This document shows, one piece after another, positions 7,732 to 16,968 of a stretch of DNA of 64,000 bases. The stretch's first letter is position 1. Each line of letters opens with the position of its first letter. The position numbers and the translations under genes are program-made. Origin of the DNA: Deferribacter desulfuricans SSM1. Its GTDB lineage: Bacteria > Chrysiogenota > Deferribacteres > Deferribacterales > Deferribacteraceae. Where the stretch lies: positions 310,001-374,000 of the forward strand of contig NC_013939.1 in NCBI RefSeq assembly GCF_000010985.1, given 5' to 3'. The notes below the pieces were generated by a model that saw nothing but the letters and a program-made list of their open reading frames with translations, made no database searches and was not told where the DNA came from.

Positions 7732-7765
7732 TTGCACAATAGGTATTAAAAATATTATCGTGCAA
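7732..7765. promoter_or_regulatory. Inverted repeat upstream of hemE
   Basis: TTGCACAAT (7732-7740) returns inverted as ATCGTGCAA (7757-7765), with one mismatch, about 40 bases before hemE. It could be an operator or overlap the promoter. This is a symmetry observation only. Confidence 0.3.
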
Positions 7766-7801
7766 TATTTATGAATGGTAAAATAGTAAAGGGGATTTTG
7801 T

Positions 7802-8812
7802 ATGAAAAACGATTTATTACTTAAAGTTTTAGATGGTGAAAAAGTCGAAAGACCGCCAATATGGTTGATGAGGCAAGCAGGCAGGTATATGAAGGAATAT
7901 AGAGATGTTAGAAGTAAAGTTACATTTTTGGAGCTTTGTAAAACACCAGAGCTTGCTTGTGAAGTAACCCTACAGCCTATTAGGGCATTTGGACTTGATG
8001 CCGCTATAGTGTTTTCAGATATTTTAATACCAATTGAGCCTATGGGTGTTGAGCTGGATTTTAATCCTGCACCTGTAATAGCTAATCCAATAAGAAGCAA
8101 AACTGATGCTGAAAAGTTAACTCTTGTAGATCCATATAAAGATTTAAATTTTGTTATTGAAACTGTTAAGTTGTTAGTAAGTAAGCTGGATGTTCCGTTA
8201 ATCGGTTTTTCTGGTGCTCCATTTACACTAGCTTGTTATATGGTAGAAGGGAAAGGTTCTAAAAACTTTGATGTAATAAAAACATTCATGAGAAATGATG
8301 AAGACGGTTATAGAATTTTGATGGAAAAATTATCAGATAGTACTATCAAATATTTGCAAGCTCAAATTGATAATGGTTGTCCTGTTGTACAGATTTTTGA
8401 TACATGGGCAGGTGTGTTATCCCCTTATGATTATGAAAAATATGTCTTCCCTTATGTGGATTACATAATAAATAACTTGAAAAATGCAAAAGTAATATAC
8501 TTTGCAAAAAATGGGGCCACATTTTTTAATTCATTGAAAAAATTAAAATGTGATGCTCTTGGGGTCGATTGGAGCGTTAATTTAGAAGATTATGCAAAAC
8601 TAACAGATGATGAGTTTGTTTTGCAAGGGAATATGGATCCAACTTTACTATTTGCATCACAAGATAAAATAAGGGAAATGACTAAGACTATAATAAATGA
8701 AGGGAAAAATATAAAAGGACACATTTTTAATCTCGGGCATGGTATTTTACCACAAACGCCTGTAGAAAATGTGGAATTTTTAGTGAAATTTGTAAAGGGT
8801 GAAGTAGAATAA
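7802..8812 (+). CDS. hemE: Uroporphyrinogen decarboxylase
   Basis: HemE converts uroporphyrinogen III to coproporphyrinogen III in haem synthesis. The 336-residue product has the family signatures PPIWLMRQAGRYMKEYR (about residues 19-35), the catalytic Asp in FSDILIPIEPMG (about 78), GFSGAPFTLACYM (about 137-149), and FNLGHGILPQTPVENV near the end. Its stop codon region overlaps the hemH start by 1 base, so the genes are coupled. AAGGGGAT precedes the start. Confidence 0.96.
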   Translation: MKNDLLLKVLDGEKVERPPIWLMRQAGRYMKEYRDVRSKVTFLELCKTPELACEVTLQPIRAFGLDAAIVFSDILIPIEPMGVELDFNPAPVIANPIRSKTDAEKLTLVDPYKDLNFVIETVKLLVSKLDVPLIGFSGAPFTLACYMVEGKGSKNFDVIKTFMRNDEDGYRILMEKLSDSTIKYLQAQIDNGCPVVQIFDTWAGVLSPYDYEKYVFPYVDYIINNLKNAKVIYFAKNGATFFNSLKKLKCDALGVDWSVNLEDYAKLTDDEFVLQGNMDPTLLFASQDKIREMTKTIINEGKNIKGHIFNLGHGILPQTPVENVEFLVKFVKGEVE

Positions 8813-9762
8813 TGGATTTGCTCTATGTAATGTATATGGGAGGCCCTGATAATATTGATGGTATAGAAGAATTTTTATTTAATCTATTTTCTGATAGGGA
8901 TATTATCGATTTTAAAATTGGGGGGTTGCAAAAGTATTTAGCTAAAATAATTGCAAAAAGTAGGAGCAAAAAGGTTGCTCCAGAATATATTAAAATGGGA
9001 TGTGGTTCTCCACAGACTAAGTATTTGATAAAATTATTAGAAAAGGTGAAAGTTTATTATAAAGAGATAACTAAAAGAGAATTAGAAACTGAAATCGGGA
9101 TGTGTTATTATAAACCTTATATTGAGGAAACTGCCAGCAAACTTCAAAATGGGGATTATGAAAATATTTATATTATGACTATGTATCCTCAATATTCTTA
9201 TACTACAAGTGGAGTTTGTTTTAAAAGGTTGTTTAATGCTACAAATATAAAACCGATTAACAAGAGTTATAAGGTAATCCCTTTTTGGCATTTGAGTGAA
9301 GAATATAATAAGTGTATAGTTAAAAGAATAAAATCGGCATCTGAAAGGTTAGGTGTTGAGTTAGAAAATTGTCATCTGCTTTACTCTGCTCATTCTTTGC
9401 CAGAGTATACATTATCTAAAGGGGATGTTTATGTGGAACAATTAAAAGCACAGATTGACCTAATATGCAGTATGCTTGGCAGTGTAAAAAACTATGAGCT
9501 TGCGTTTCAAAGTAGAACTGGTCCGATAAAATGGTTGGGGCCTGAAACGAAAACGGTTATAGAGTCCTATGTTGAAAAGAGGGTTGATAATATAATAGTT
9601 GTTCCTATATCCTTTGTTTCTGATCATATAGAGACATTGATTGAGCTTGATGAACAATATATTAAATTTGCCAAAGAAAACGGCTTAAATATAGAAAGAA
9701 TAGAAAGTTTAAACGATTCTGATGACTTTGCAAAAGCTGTAGTGAATATTTTAAGGGGGTAG
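8812..9762 (+). CDS. hemH: Ferrochelatase
   Basis: The 316-residue protein inserts Fe2+ into protoporphyrin or coproporphyrin. The active-site histidine lies in LLYSAHSLPEYTL (about residue 187). The later FQSRTGPIKWLGPET and VVPISFVSDHIETLIELD motifs (about residues 227-241 and 262-279), with the conserved Glu, are present. It follows hemE directly. Whether it works on protoporphyrin IX or in the coproporphyrin route cannot be decided from sequence alone. No transmembrane tail is present. Confidence 0.93.
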   Translation: MDLLYVMYMGGPDNIDGIEEFLFNLFSDRDIIDFKIGGLQKYLAKIIAKSRSKKVAPEYIKMGCGSPQTKYLIKLLEKVKVYYKEITKRELETEIGMCYYKPYIEETASKLQNGDYENIYIMTMYPQYSYTTSGVCFKRLFNATNIKPINKSYKVIPFWHLSEEYNKCIVKRIKSASERLGVELENCHLLYSAHSLPEYTLSKGDVYVEQLKAQIDLICSMLGSVKNYELAFQSRTGPIKWLGPETKTVIESYVEKRVDNIIVVPISFVSDHIETLIELDEQYIKFAKENGLNIERIESLNDSDDFAKAVVNILRG

Positions 9763-9764
9763 TT

Positions 9765-10616
9765 TTGGAAAAAGTTATTTCCTTTTTTAGAATGATAAAG
9801 GTTGAGCACACACTGTTTGCTCTCCCTTTTGCATTTACAGGAGCCATAATAGCTGCAAAGGGTATCCCTTCTATTGATAAAATCTTTTGGATAGCTGTTG
9901 CAATGCTTGGTGCGAGATCTGGCGCAATGGGTTTTAACCGTGTAGCCGATGCCGAAATAGATGCAAAAAATCCAAGGACAGCAAATCGTGAAATACCTGC
10001 AGGGAAAATAAGTAAAAAAGAAGCAATTATTTATATAATAATATCCTTTTTACTGTATTTTTTAGCGGCTTACAAATTAAACCCTTTATGTTTTAAACTA
10101 TCCCCAATTCCTGTTATAATTTTTATTTTATATTCATATACAAAAAGATTTACTTTTTTATGTCATCTGATTTTAGGTATTGCTTTGGGACTTGCTCCAA
10201 TGGGCGCATGGGTAGCTATTACAGGAAGTATTGATTTTAGGATAGTTTTGCTTGGTGTAGGTGTTATGTTTTGGGTTGCTGGGTTTGATCTGATTTATGC
10301 TATTCAGGATATAGATTTTGATAGAGAGCATAACCTTTTTTCTATTCCAAGATTTATAGGGATAAAAAATAGTATTTATCTTGCGAGAGCTTTTCATTTA
10401 ATTGCTTTTGTTTTGTTTTTATATGCAAAATTTATATTTAATCTTGGTATTTTATATTTAATTGGTGTTATTTTATGTGGTTTGTTTATGATTTATGAAC
10501 ACTCCATTATAAAGCCAAACGATTTATCAAAGTTAGATATGGCATTTTTTAATCTCAATGCATACATTAGTCTTACGATATTTGTTTTTACATTTTTTGA
10601 TGTGGTGGTTTTATGA
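9765..10616 (+). CDS. UbiA-family prenyltransferase (quinone synthesis)
   Basis: This integral membrane enzyme attaches a polyprenyl chain to an aromatic acid. The first Asp-rich motif, NRVADAEIDAKN (about residues 58-69), and the second, YAIQDIDFDREHN (about 178-190), bind Mg-diphosphate, and about eight membrane helices are visible. The start is TTG, placed after AAGGGGG two bases downstream of hemH. It overlaps ubiX by 4 bases. With UbiX as partner it may belong to the futalosine menaquinone route (MqnP-like), because no menA/ubiquinone genes are nearby. That assignment is inference. Confidence 0.85.
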   Translation: MEKVISFFRMIKVEHTLFALPFAFTGAIIAAKGIPSIDKIFWIAVAMLGARSGAMGFNRVADAEIDAKNPRTANREIPAGKISKKEAIIYIIISFLLYFLAAYKLNPLCFKLSPIPVIIFILYSYTKRFTFLCHLILGIALGLAPMGAWVAITGSIDFRIVLLGVGVMFWVAGFDLIYAIQDIDFDREHNLFSIPRFIGIKNSIYLARAFHLIAFVLFLYAKFIFNLGILYLIGVILCGLFMIYEHSIIKPNDLSKLDMAFFNLNAYISLTIFVFTFFDVVVL

Positions 10617-11200
10617 GAAAAATATTTATTGGGATGACAGGTGCAAGTGGTAGCCTCTATGCTGGGTATTTTTTGCATGAGCTTTGTAAGTTAGATGATG
10701 TTAAATTATTTTTTACCTGTACAGATGATTCTGTAAAAAATATTTATTACGAACATAATAATTTATATAATATTGATGATTTTTTTTCATTTTACAAGAT
10801 TGATAGGTCAAAGTTGACAGTTTACGATTATAGAGATTTTGCTGCTCCAGTTTCAAGCGGTTCGTTTAAAGTGGATGATTATGTCATTATCCCAGCATCA
10901 ATGGGGTGTATTGGTAGAATTGCAAATGGTATCAGCTCAAATCTTATAGAAAGGGCTGCGGATGTGGCACTGAAAGAGAAGAGAAGGTTAACAATACTTT
11001 TTAGAGAAGCACCACTTAACTCTATTCATCTTGAGAATATGTTGAAGTTGTCCAATTTAGGAGCAAATATTATCCCAGCAGCTCCAGCTTTTTATCATAA
11101 ACCAGAAGATATAAAAGATTTAATTTACTTTATTATTGGGAAAATGTTTGATATAATGAATGTAGAGCATAATCTTTTTAAAAGATGGAAAAGCACCTAA
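10613..11200 (+). CDS. ubiX: Flavin prenyltransferase UbiX
   Basis: UbiX makes prenylated FMN for UbiD-type decarboxylases. The 195-residue product shows FMN-binding GMTGASGSLYAG at the N-terminus (about residues 7-18), IPASMGCIGRIANGISSNLI (about 93-112) and ERAADVALKEKRRL. The C-terminal LFREAPLNSIHLENM and PAAPAFYHKPE motifs complete the active site. It overlaps the prenyltransferase gene (ATGA), matching the common ubiA-ubiX pairing in quinone synthesis. Confidence 0.93.
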   Translation: MRKIFIGMTGASGSLYAGYFLHELCKLDDVKLFFTCTDDSVKNIYYEHNNLYNIDDFFSFYKIDRSKLTVYDYRDFAAPVSSGSFKVDDYVIIPASMGCIGRIANGISSNLIERAADVALKEKRRLTILFREAPLNSIHLENMLKLSNLGANIIPAAPAFYHKPEDIKDLIYFIIGKMFDIMNVEHNLFKRWKST

Positions 11201-11217
11201 AAAGATAGGGGGCCAAA

Positions 11218-11619
11218 ATGAAAGCTATATGTAAATCCTGCAATGCTACCTTTGATTTCAAAACAAAAGGGGAAACAAAATGTCCTTCGTGTGGTGCATT
11301 ATATAAAAACACAAAAGAACCCAAGTCTTTTGAGATAAAATTATTGAATGGTACCTTTTTGGATAAATTGTCATATAATGATGTGAAAGATGGTATATTA
11401 AATGCAAAATTTCTCTCTGTTGATTTTGTTTCTTATGAAAATACTCCTTGGATAAAAATCAAAGATTCTATTTTTTCCAAATTTTTAAAAGGTGGTAATA
11501 TTGAGGTAAAATCTGAATCCTCTTCTGGATTTTGGAAAGTAATGTTTTTCATCTCTTTGCTTTTGAATATTGGGATGCTTGCTGTATTATATTATTTTAA
11601 ATTAAAGATTGTAGGATAA
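11218..11619 (+). CDS. Zinc-ribbon protein with C-terminal membrane anchor
   Basis: The 133-residue product begins with a zinc ribbon (CKSCNATFDF, then CPSCGALY, about residues 5-28). A middle domain of unknown type contains VDFVSYENTPWIKI. A single membrane helix near the C-terminus (about residues 108-128) is followed by a short basic tail, so the bulk faces the cytosol. I do not recognise a functional family beyond the zinc ribbon. It sits between ubiX and a coiled-coil gene on the same strand, with 12-17 base gaps. Confidence 0.7.
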   Translation: MKAICKSCNATFDFKTKGETKCPSCGALYKNTKEPKSFEIKLLNGTFLDKLSYNDVKDGILNAKFLSVDFVSYENTPWIKIKDSIFSKFLKGGNIEVKSESSSGFWKVMFFISLLLNIGMLAVLYYFKLKIVG

Positions 11620-11631
11620 AAGGGGGTAATT

Positions 11632-12135
11632 ATGAGTAAAGATAAAAACCTTGACTGGCTTAAGAATACCTTTGAGAAAGGGAAACTTGAGGCTACAAAA
11701 CTTGCAAAAATCAGTAAGTTAAAAATTGAAATAGCTTCTTTTACCAAGAAGAAGGATGAGCGTTTGAAACTTTTAGGGAAAAAGGTTGTTGCATTGTTAG
11801 ATGAAGGTGAGCTGGTAGAGGAAGAAATCAGGGCAGAATATGATGCAATCAAAGAGATAGAAGAGCAAATAGAAGAATTAAATCATAAAATTGAAGAGAT
11901 TAAAAATTTAAAATATGAACCTCAAGAAAAAGATGTGTATGATGCAGATTATGAAGTATACGAATACGAAGAAGATAAAGAAGAAAATCTTGAATCAGAT
12001 AATGAGGAAATAAAACAAGATGAAGTAGATAAAGAGGAAAAATCCTTTGATAATGATAACAATCCTGAGGAAGAGAATGTAGAAGCTGAAAAAAGTGAAG
12101 AGGATAAGACTAAAAAAGAAATGGAGGAAAAGTAG
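11632..12135 (+). CDS. Acidic coiled-coil protein, unknown function
   Basis: The 167-residue protein has a Lys-rich helical N-terminal half (about residues 1-60), a predicted coiled coil (EYDAIKEIEEQIEELNHKIE, about 63-82) and a very acidic, low-complexity tail of Asp/Glu/Lys from about residue 95. There is no signal peptide or membrane helix. The start has a good GGGGG site. The tail looks disordered. Function is unknown, and its tight spacing to the zinc-ribbon and HDOD genes suggests one transcript. Confidence 0.7.
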   Translation: MSKDKNLDWLKNTFEKGKLEATKLAKISKLKIEIASFTKKKDERLKLLGKKVVALLDEGELVEEEIRAEYDAIKEIEEQIEELNHKIEEIKNLKYEPQEKDVYDADYEVYEYEEDKEENLESDNEEIKQDEVDKEEKSFDNDNNPEEENVEAEKSEEDKTKKEMEEK

Positions 12136-12139
12136 TTTT

Positions 12140-12973
12140 ATGAGTAGCGATATTATATCCAAATTAAAAGAATTAGATGATTTGCCTGCATTGCCTCAGA
12201 CTGCTAAAAAGGTTATTGATATATTAAACAAGCCCGATTTTTCTTTTGCAGAATTAGTTTCAGTTATTTCCAAAGATATGAATATAACGGCATCTATTTT
12301 AAAACTTGCAAATTCTGCACTTTATTCACCAAAGAGTGAAATTAGAAACTTAACTCAAGCTATCACATTCCTTGGAGCTACTAATATAAAAAATTTGGTG
12401 ATTGCCCTTTCTACAAAAACATTATTTGAAAACTTTAAGGCGAGTTTGCTTATACAAAAAGTATGGGAGCATTCTGTCGCTGTAGCAATATATTCTAGAA
12501 TTGTAGCACTTAAAATAAGTAACAAGATAAGTGAAGAAGTTTTTTTGATAGGGATGTTACATGACCTTGGTATAATAATAATGAATCAATACATAAAAAA
12601 TTATGAAGAGATGATTAGTGAGATTTATGGGACAGAAGAATCTTTATATGAAAAAGAAAAGGAGCTATTTGATATTACTCATGCTGAGGTTGGAGCAAAA
12701 CTTGTTGAACTATGGAATTTACCAGGTATTTATTCTGATGCTATTAAATATCATCATTCATCAGAAGATTCAAAATATAAGGAATATACAAAAATAGTGG
12801 AATATTCAGACTTAGTCCTAAGTAAAAACAATATGAATATTGTAAGTTTTACCGATGAAAATAGAATTGAGCAACTAAGAAATGAGTTTGGAATAGATGT
12901 TGAAACTAGTGATGAGATTGATGAAATGTTTAATGAAGTTTATCAATATGAAAAGGAGCTTTTTAAATTATGA
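12140..12973 (+). CDS. HDOD-domain signalling protein
   Basis: The protein has an HDOD domain (about residues 8-210), a relative of HD phosphohydrolases without full catalytic residues, found in signalling and motility regulators. LKELDDLPALPQTAKKVIDIL at the start and the ISKDMNITASILKLANSA motif are typical. HDLGIIIMNQY and HAEVGAKLVELWNLP complete the fold. The chosen start, ATG 12140, gives the standard N-terminus. A longer frame from 12095 would overlap the previous gene and lacks support. It overlaps the next gene by 4 bases. Confidence 0.85.
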   Translation: MSSDIISKLKELDDLPALPQTAKKVIDILNKPDFSFAELVSVISKDMNITASILKLANSALYSPKSEIRNLTQAITFLGATNIKNLVIALSTKTLFENFKASLLIQKVWEHSVAVAIYSRIVALKISNKISEEVFLIGMLHDLGIIIMNQYIKNYEEMISEIYGTEESLYEKEKELFDITHAEVGAKLVELWNLPGIYSDAIKYHHSSEDSKYKEYTKIVEYSDLVLSKNNMNIVSFTDENRIEQLRNEFGIDVETSDEIDEMFNEVYQYEKELFKL

Positions 12974-13428
12974 CAAAAAAAATTGGTTTGATGTATCTTT
13001 TTTTAGTGACATTTTTATTATTGTTTGGTTGTTCTTTAAATTTCAATTTTAAATCAAATAAAACATTGCTGAAAGATTATAAATATTCGCAGAAGAATGA
13101 TGATTTTATAATTTACTATAATATTTTGAGAATTGGGGATAAGAAAAAACTCTATTTGGTTTTCAAAAATAGGAAAAATTATGTTATGTCAAATCTTAAG
13201 ATAAGGATTACTGATTCTCGTAAATTTGATCGTTATTTTTATGTAAGCAGATTAAAAGCTTCCAATATAAAAAAATACGAGATTGTAGTACCTTCGAAAG
13301 TTGATTATGTAAAAATAAAGTATGAATATGAAATTGTTGCAGATGATACTTTCTTAAATCCAACAAATACCGGTCAAGATATTAAAAGTTATGAAAAAAA
13401 AGGGTATTTAGAGCTTTTAGTAAAATAA
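12970..13428 (+). CDS. Small lipoprotein, unknown function
   Basis: A lipoprotein signal peptide is present with a lipobox LLFGC, where Cys21 would be lipidated. The remaining 130 residues are basic and mostly beta-like, with no family that I recognise. It overlaps the HDOD gene by 4 bases (ATGA) and ends before a bidirectional terminator. Confidence 0.75.
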   Translation: MTKKIGLMYLFLVTFLLLFGCSLNFNFKSNKTLLKDYKYSQKNDDFIIYYNILRIGDKKKLYLVFKNRKNYVMSNLKIRITDSRKFDRYFYVSRLKASNIKKYEIVVPSKVDYVKIKYEYEIVADDTFLNPTNTGQDIKSYEKKGYLELLVK

Positions 13429-13450
13429 AAAGGGGCTTTTTGAATGCCCC
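13426..13450. terminator. Bidirectional terminator
   Basis: GGGGC/GCCCC stem with a 9-base loop, at 13432-13450. Five Ts follow on the minus strand and a shorter T run on the plus strand. It lies between the convergent lipoprotein and enoyl-CoA hydratase genes. Confidence 0.65.
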
Positions 13451-13458
13451 AATTTTGA

Positions 13459-14172
13459 TTATGCCATAATTTGTAATGATTCTATAATTTCTTTATCTTT
13501 TTCAAAAGCTTCTGAAATATCAACATACATCCTTCTTTTTAGTTCAGCATAAATACTTCTTGCTTTATCAAATGATTTTGCAAATTCTAATGTTGTGGCT
13601 TTTAACTCTTCTAAATTTTCACAAGCTTTGTGTATTCCGTTTAACTGCTCCATCTCTTTTGCGGTAAATCTTTTGCCTGTAAAAACCATCTTTTGAAAAT
13701 TTTGATATGGGATAGCTTTTTTTGCATATGCTATCATTGATGGTAAAAAAGGGATTCTTACATCTACCTCTGGGAAGCAGAAAAATCCTCTATCATTTCT
13801 CATAAACCTAAAATCACAGCAGCAAGAAAGTAATGCTCCATTTCCAAAGGCATGCCCTGTAATTTCTGCTATTGTTGGTATAGGATAGAAAATCAATTTT
13901 TTGAAAAGGTCATTCATTCTGTATAAGAATTTTTTGATTGTATCAAAATCTTTTGATACATAAGCTTTTTGTAGCCACTCCAGGTTTATCCCTTGAGACC
14001 AATTTTTTTCATCATCAGAGGTGATAATGAGAGTTTTTATCTCTTTATCTGCTTCAATATTGTCAAGGGCTTTTATAAATTGGTTTGCAAAATCTAAATC
14101 TTGCTTATTTTCTTTGTTGCACATAATTAAATACGCAACTGTTCCATTTTTTTCTATTTTTACTCTATTCAT
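13459..14172 (-). CDS. Enoyl-CoA hydratase/isomerase-family protein
   Basis: This 237-residue crotonase-fold protein has a weak N-terminal match (KNGTVAYLIMCNKENKQ), the oxyanion-hole regions WSQGINLEWLQ and GHAFGNGALLSCCCDFRFM, and a typical C-terminal helical cap. The second region has an unusual Cys triplet. The usual catalytic Glu positions are not clearly kept (EVDVRIPFLPSM), so activity may differ from classical hydratases. It overlaps the upstream paralogue by 8 bases, and the pair looks like one operon. Confidence 0.78.
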   Translation of the reverse strand: MNRVKIEKNGTVAYLIMCNKENKQDLDFANQFIKALDNIEADKEIKTLIITSDDEKNWSQGINLEWLQKAYVSKDFDTIKKFLYRMNDLFKKLIFYPIPTIAEITGHAFGNGALLSCCCDFRFMRNDRGFFCFPEVDVRIPFLPSMIAYAKKAIPYQNFQKMVFTGKRFTAKEMEQLNGIHKACENLEELKATTLEFAKSFDKARSIYAELKRRMYVDISEAFEKDKEIIESLQIMA

Positions 14173-14974
14173 TGATTACCCCCTTTTTTTGTAGTGACTT
14201 TTGAAAATAATAAGCTACTTCCTCAAAATCTAAAAATGCAGAGTTGTGTGTTGCAATTTTTTCTAATTCTTCTTTTTTGATTTTTTCAGAAAGGTTGTTT
14301 ATGAATTTTTTAGCACCACTTACAGCATCAAATGGATTTTCTGCTATTTCTTTTGCAAGCTCTAAGGTTTTTTTATCAAGCTCCTCTTTGTTTTCATAAA
14401 GTTCGTTTATCAAATGCATCTCTTTAGCTTCTTTTGCTGTAATATCTTTCCCGGTAAATGCTAGGTATTTTGTGTTTGCAGAGCCTATTATAAAAGGCAA
14501 ACGCTGAAGGCTACCAAGATCAGCAATAATAGCTAATTTTGTTTCTCTAAGTGAAAACTTAGCATCCATTGATGCTGTTCTTAAATCACAAGCAGCAATT
14601 AAGTCTAATGCACCACCTATACAGTAACCGTTTACTGCTGCAATGTAGATTTTTTTACCTTCTTCAATCATGTTCATTCCAAGCTGCATTTTTTTGATTA
14701 AATTGTAGAGTTTAACTCTTTTTGCTTTAGTTTCTGTTTTTAAAAGATCTGGCATTTTCTGACCAAGATCAAACACGTCAAGTCCAACAGAGAAGTGCTT
14801 TGCATCACTTCTAAAAATCACAACTTTTACAGAGTCATCTTTTTCAATTTCTTCTACCAATAATGGTAATTCTTCAAAAAAAGCTAAATTCATTGCATTC
14901 ATTTTTTGAGTGTTATTAAAAGTCACTATCAAAATATCATCCTGTTTTTCTGTTTTGAAAAATGCAAAATTCAT
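14165..14974 (-). CDS. Enoyl-CoA hydratase/isomerase-family protein
   Basis: The crotonase fold includes SDAKHFSVGLDVFDLG (about residues 53-68) and AAVNGYCIGGALDLIAACDLR (about 110-130), both oxyanion-hole regions, then KFSLRETKLAIIADLGSLQRLP. The Glu and Asp in ETKLAI...ADLGSLQRLP resemble the dienoyl-CoA isomerase subgroup. The start at 14974 is chosen because GGGAGAAG lies just before it, whereas a GTG four codons upstream would overlap that site. It is likely in fatty acid or aromatic acyl-CoA breakdown, together with the downstream paralogue. Confidence 0.82.
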   Translation of the reverse strand: MNFAFFKTEKQDDILIVTFNNTQKMNAMNLAFFEELPLLVEEIEKDDSVKVVIFRSDAKHFSVGLDVFDLGQKMPDLLKTETKAKRVKLYNLIKKMQLGMNMIEEGKKIYIAAVNGYCIGGALDLIAACDLRTASMDAKFSLRETKLAIIADLGSLQRLPFIIGSANTKYLAFTGKDITAKEAKEMHLINELYENKEELDKKTLELAKEIAENPFDAVSGAKKFINNLSEKIKKEELEKIATHNSAFLDFEEVAYYFQKSLQKKGVINE

Positions 14975-15173
14975 CTTCTCCCTCACTTATTGAATTATGG
15001 CTAATTTTATTGATAACCATGTTTTATTATAAGTAGAGTAAAAAGTCAATATAATATTTCCTTTTACGCAAAGGTAATGTCAGGTTTTGTTATTTAGATA
15101 TTGAGTGATGGAAAAAAGTAAGTTAGTCTAAATATTAGATGGTCAATAATGTGGTATAGGTGAGTTTTTTGTC

Positions 15174-15202
15174 TTGCTTTTGGAAAAATGAGTGTGTATA
15201 TA
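15174..15202 (+). promoter_or_regulatory. Promoter of the msbA/LPS operon
   Basis: TTGCTT and TATATA are separated by exactly 17 bases. The start point would be near 15209, giving a short leader before msbA. No other promoter match stands out in the 238-base gap. Confidence 0.5.
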
Positions 15203-15231
15203 AGTTCACTCCAAAATAAGAAAAAGTGGGA

Positions 15232-16965
15232 ATGTCTGTGAAACTTTTAAAGAGGGTATGGCTTTATTTTAGGCCTTATAAATGGCATATATTCTTTTCT
15301 TTTGTATTCTCTTTATTTGTAGCTGCAAGTAATGGGGCTAGTGCTTATATAATAAAACCAGCTTTGGATGGGATATTTATAAATAAAGAGAAAGAAAAAC
15401 TACTTTTGATGCCATTTGTGATCGTAGGGATCTATCTTATAAAAGGTATTTTTAGGTTTTTACAAAATTTTCTGATGAGAAGGACAGGTCAAAAGGTTGT
15501 ACAGGCTATCAGAAATGATTTGTTTGATAAAATAATAATGTTACCAATCAGATTTTTTAGTGAAAGTTCAACTGGGGTTTTAATGTCAAGGATCACAAAT
15601 GATGTGAATATGGTTCAAAGTTCTATACCATCGTTTGTGACTGCAATTAGAGAGACTTTTTCCATATTGGGTTTAGCTGCTGTTGTGCTATATCAGGACC
15701 CATATCTTGGAAGCTTTGCTCTTTTTGTTTTGCCTCTAGTAGTTTTACCTTTAATAAAAATAGGGAAAAAAATAAAAAAATATAGCAGACGTGGGCAAGA
15801 AAAAATGGGGGATATTTCATCAGTTTTGCAGGAATCTTTTAGTGGAATCAGAGTCGTTAAAGCTTTTGCAAATGAGGATAAAGAAAAGGAAAAATTTAAA
15901 GTACATAATGAAAAATTGGTTAGAAATGAAATAAAAAAGATTGTTTATAACGAGATAAGTTCCCCTATGATGGAGTTAATTGGTGCTATAGGTTTGGCTT
16001 TAGTAATTTATTATGGGGGACTTAAAGTTATAGAAGGGGTTTCAACACCTGGAACCTTCTTTTCATTTATTGCTGCAATTGCTATGATGTACGATCCATT
16101 TAAAAGAATAAATTCTGCTAATAACAATATTCAAAGTGCTATTGCTGCTGCGGAGAGAATTTTTGAGATTATGGATACAGAAAATGAAATTTTGGAAAAT
16201 GATGGGGAATTAGAATGTGATGCAAAAGGGAAAGATGTGATTTTTGATCATGTTTATTTTCGATATAAAGATAATGAAGATTATGTTTTAAAAAATATAA
16301 ATTTATCCGTAAAACCAGGTACAACAGTTGCAATTGTAGGCTCAAGTGGAGCAGGTAAAAGTACTCTGGTGAGTTTAATTCCTAGATTTTATGATGTTAC
16401 CTCTGGAGCCATAAAGATTGGTGAAACTGATATTAGAGATTTTAAAGTTCATTCTTTGAGAAAAAATATTGGGATTGTTTCTCAAGAACCTTTTCTTTTT
16501 AATGATACGGTCTTTAACAATATAGCATACAGTATGAATAATGTGACAGAAGAGGATGTAATAAATGCAGCAAAGGCAGCTTATGCTCATGAATTTATTT
16601 TGGAGCTTCCAGAAGGTTATAATACTGTTATTGGGGAAAGAGGGGTTAGACTATCAGGCGGTCAAAGGCAAAGGATAACAATTGCAAGGGCACTTTTAAA
16701 AAATCCACCAATACTGATTTTAGATGAAGCTACAAGTGCCTTAGATACCGAATCAGAAAAAATTGTTCAGAAAGCTCTTGAAAATTTGATGAAACATAGG
16801 ACAAGTTTTGTAATTGCTCATAGACTCTCTACAGTAATAAATTCGGATGTAATTGTGGTTTTAGATAAAGGGGAAATTGAATCAATTGGAACACATAAGG
16901 AGCTTTTAGTTAAGTCTAAAGTTTATAAAAAGCTTTATCATATGCAGTTTCAAAATGGTGAATAG
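15232..16965 (+). CDS. msbA: Lipid A export ABC transporter MsbA
   Basis: This half-transporter flips lipid A-core across the inner membrane. Six membrane helices fill about residues 15-300. The ATPase domain has Walker A GSSGAGKST (about residue 370), Q loop VSQEPFLFND, signature LSGGQRQRIT (about 474) and Walker B ILILDEATSALD (about 493). ATG 15232 is chosen; a GTG two codons upstream is also open and neither start has a strong ribosome site. It heads the long LPS operon that ends at lpxK, which supports MsbA rather than a drug exporter. Confidence 0.92.
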   Translation: MSVKLLKRVWLYFRPYKWHIFFSFVFSLFVAASNGASAYIIKPALDGIFINKEKEKLLLMPFVIVGIYLIKGIFRFLQNFLMRRTGQKVVQAIRNDLFDKIIMLPIRFFSESSTGVLMSRITNDVNMVQSSIPSFVTAIRETFSILGLAAVVLYQDPYLGSFALFVLPLVVLPLIKIGKKIKKYSRRGQEKMGDISSVLQESFSGIRVVKAFANEDKEKEKFKVHNEKLVRNEIKKIVYNEISSPMMELIGAIGLALVIYYGGLKVIEGVSTPGTFFSFIAAIAMMYDPFKRINSANNNIQSAIAAAERIFEIMDTENEILENDGELECDAKGKDVIFDHVYFRYKDNEDYVLKNINLSVKPGTTVAIVGSSGAGKSTLVSLIPRFYDVTSGAIKIGETDIRDFKVHSLRKNIGIVSQEPFLFNDTVFNNIAYSMNNVTEEDVINAAKAAYAHEFILELPEGYNTVIGERGVRLSGGQRQRITIARALLKNPPILILDEATSALDTESEKIVQKALENLMKHRTSFVIAHRLSTVINSDVIVVLDKGEIESIGTHKELLVKSKVYKKLYHMQFQNGE

Positions 16966-16968
16966 TTT

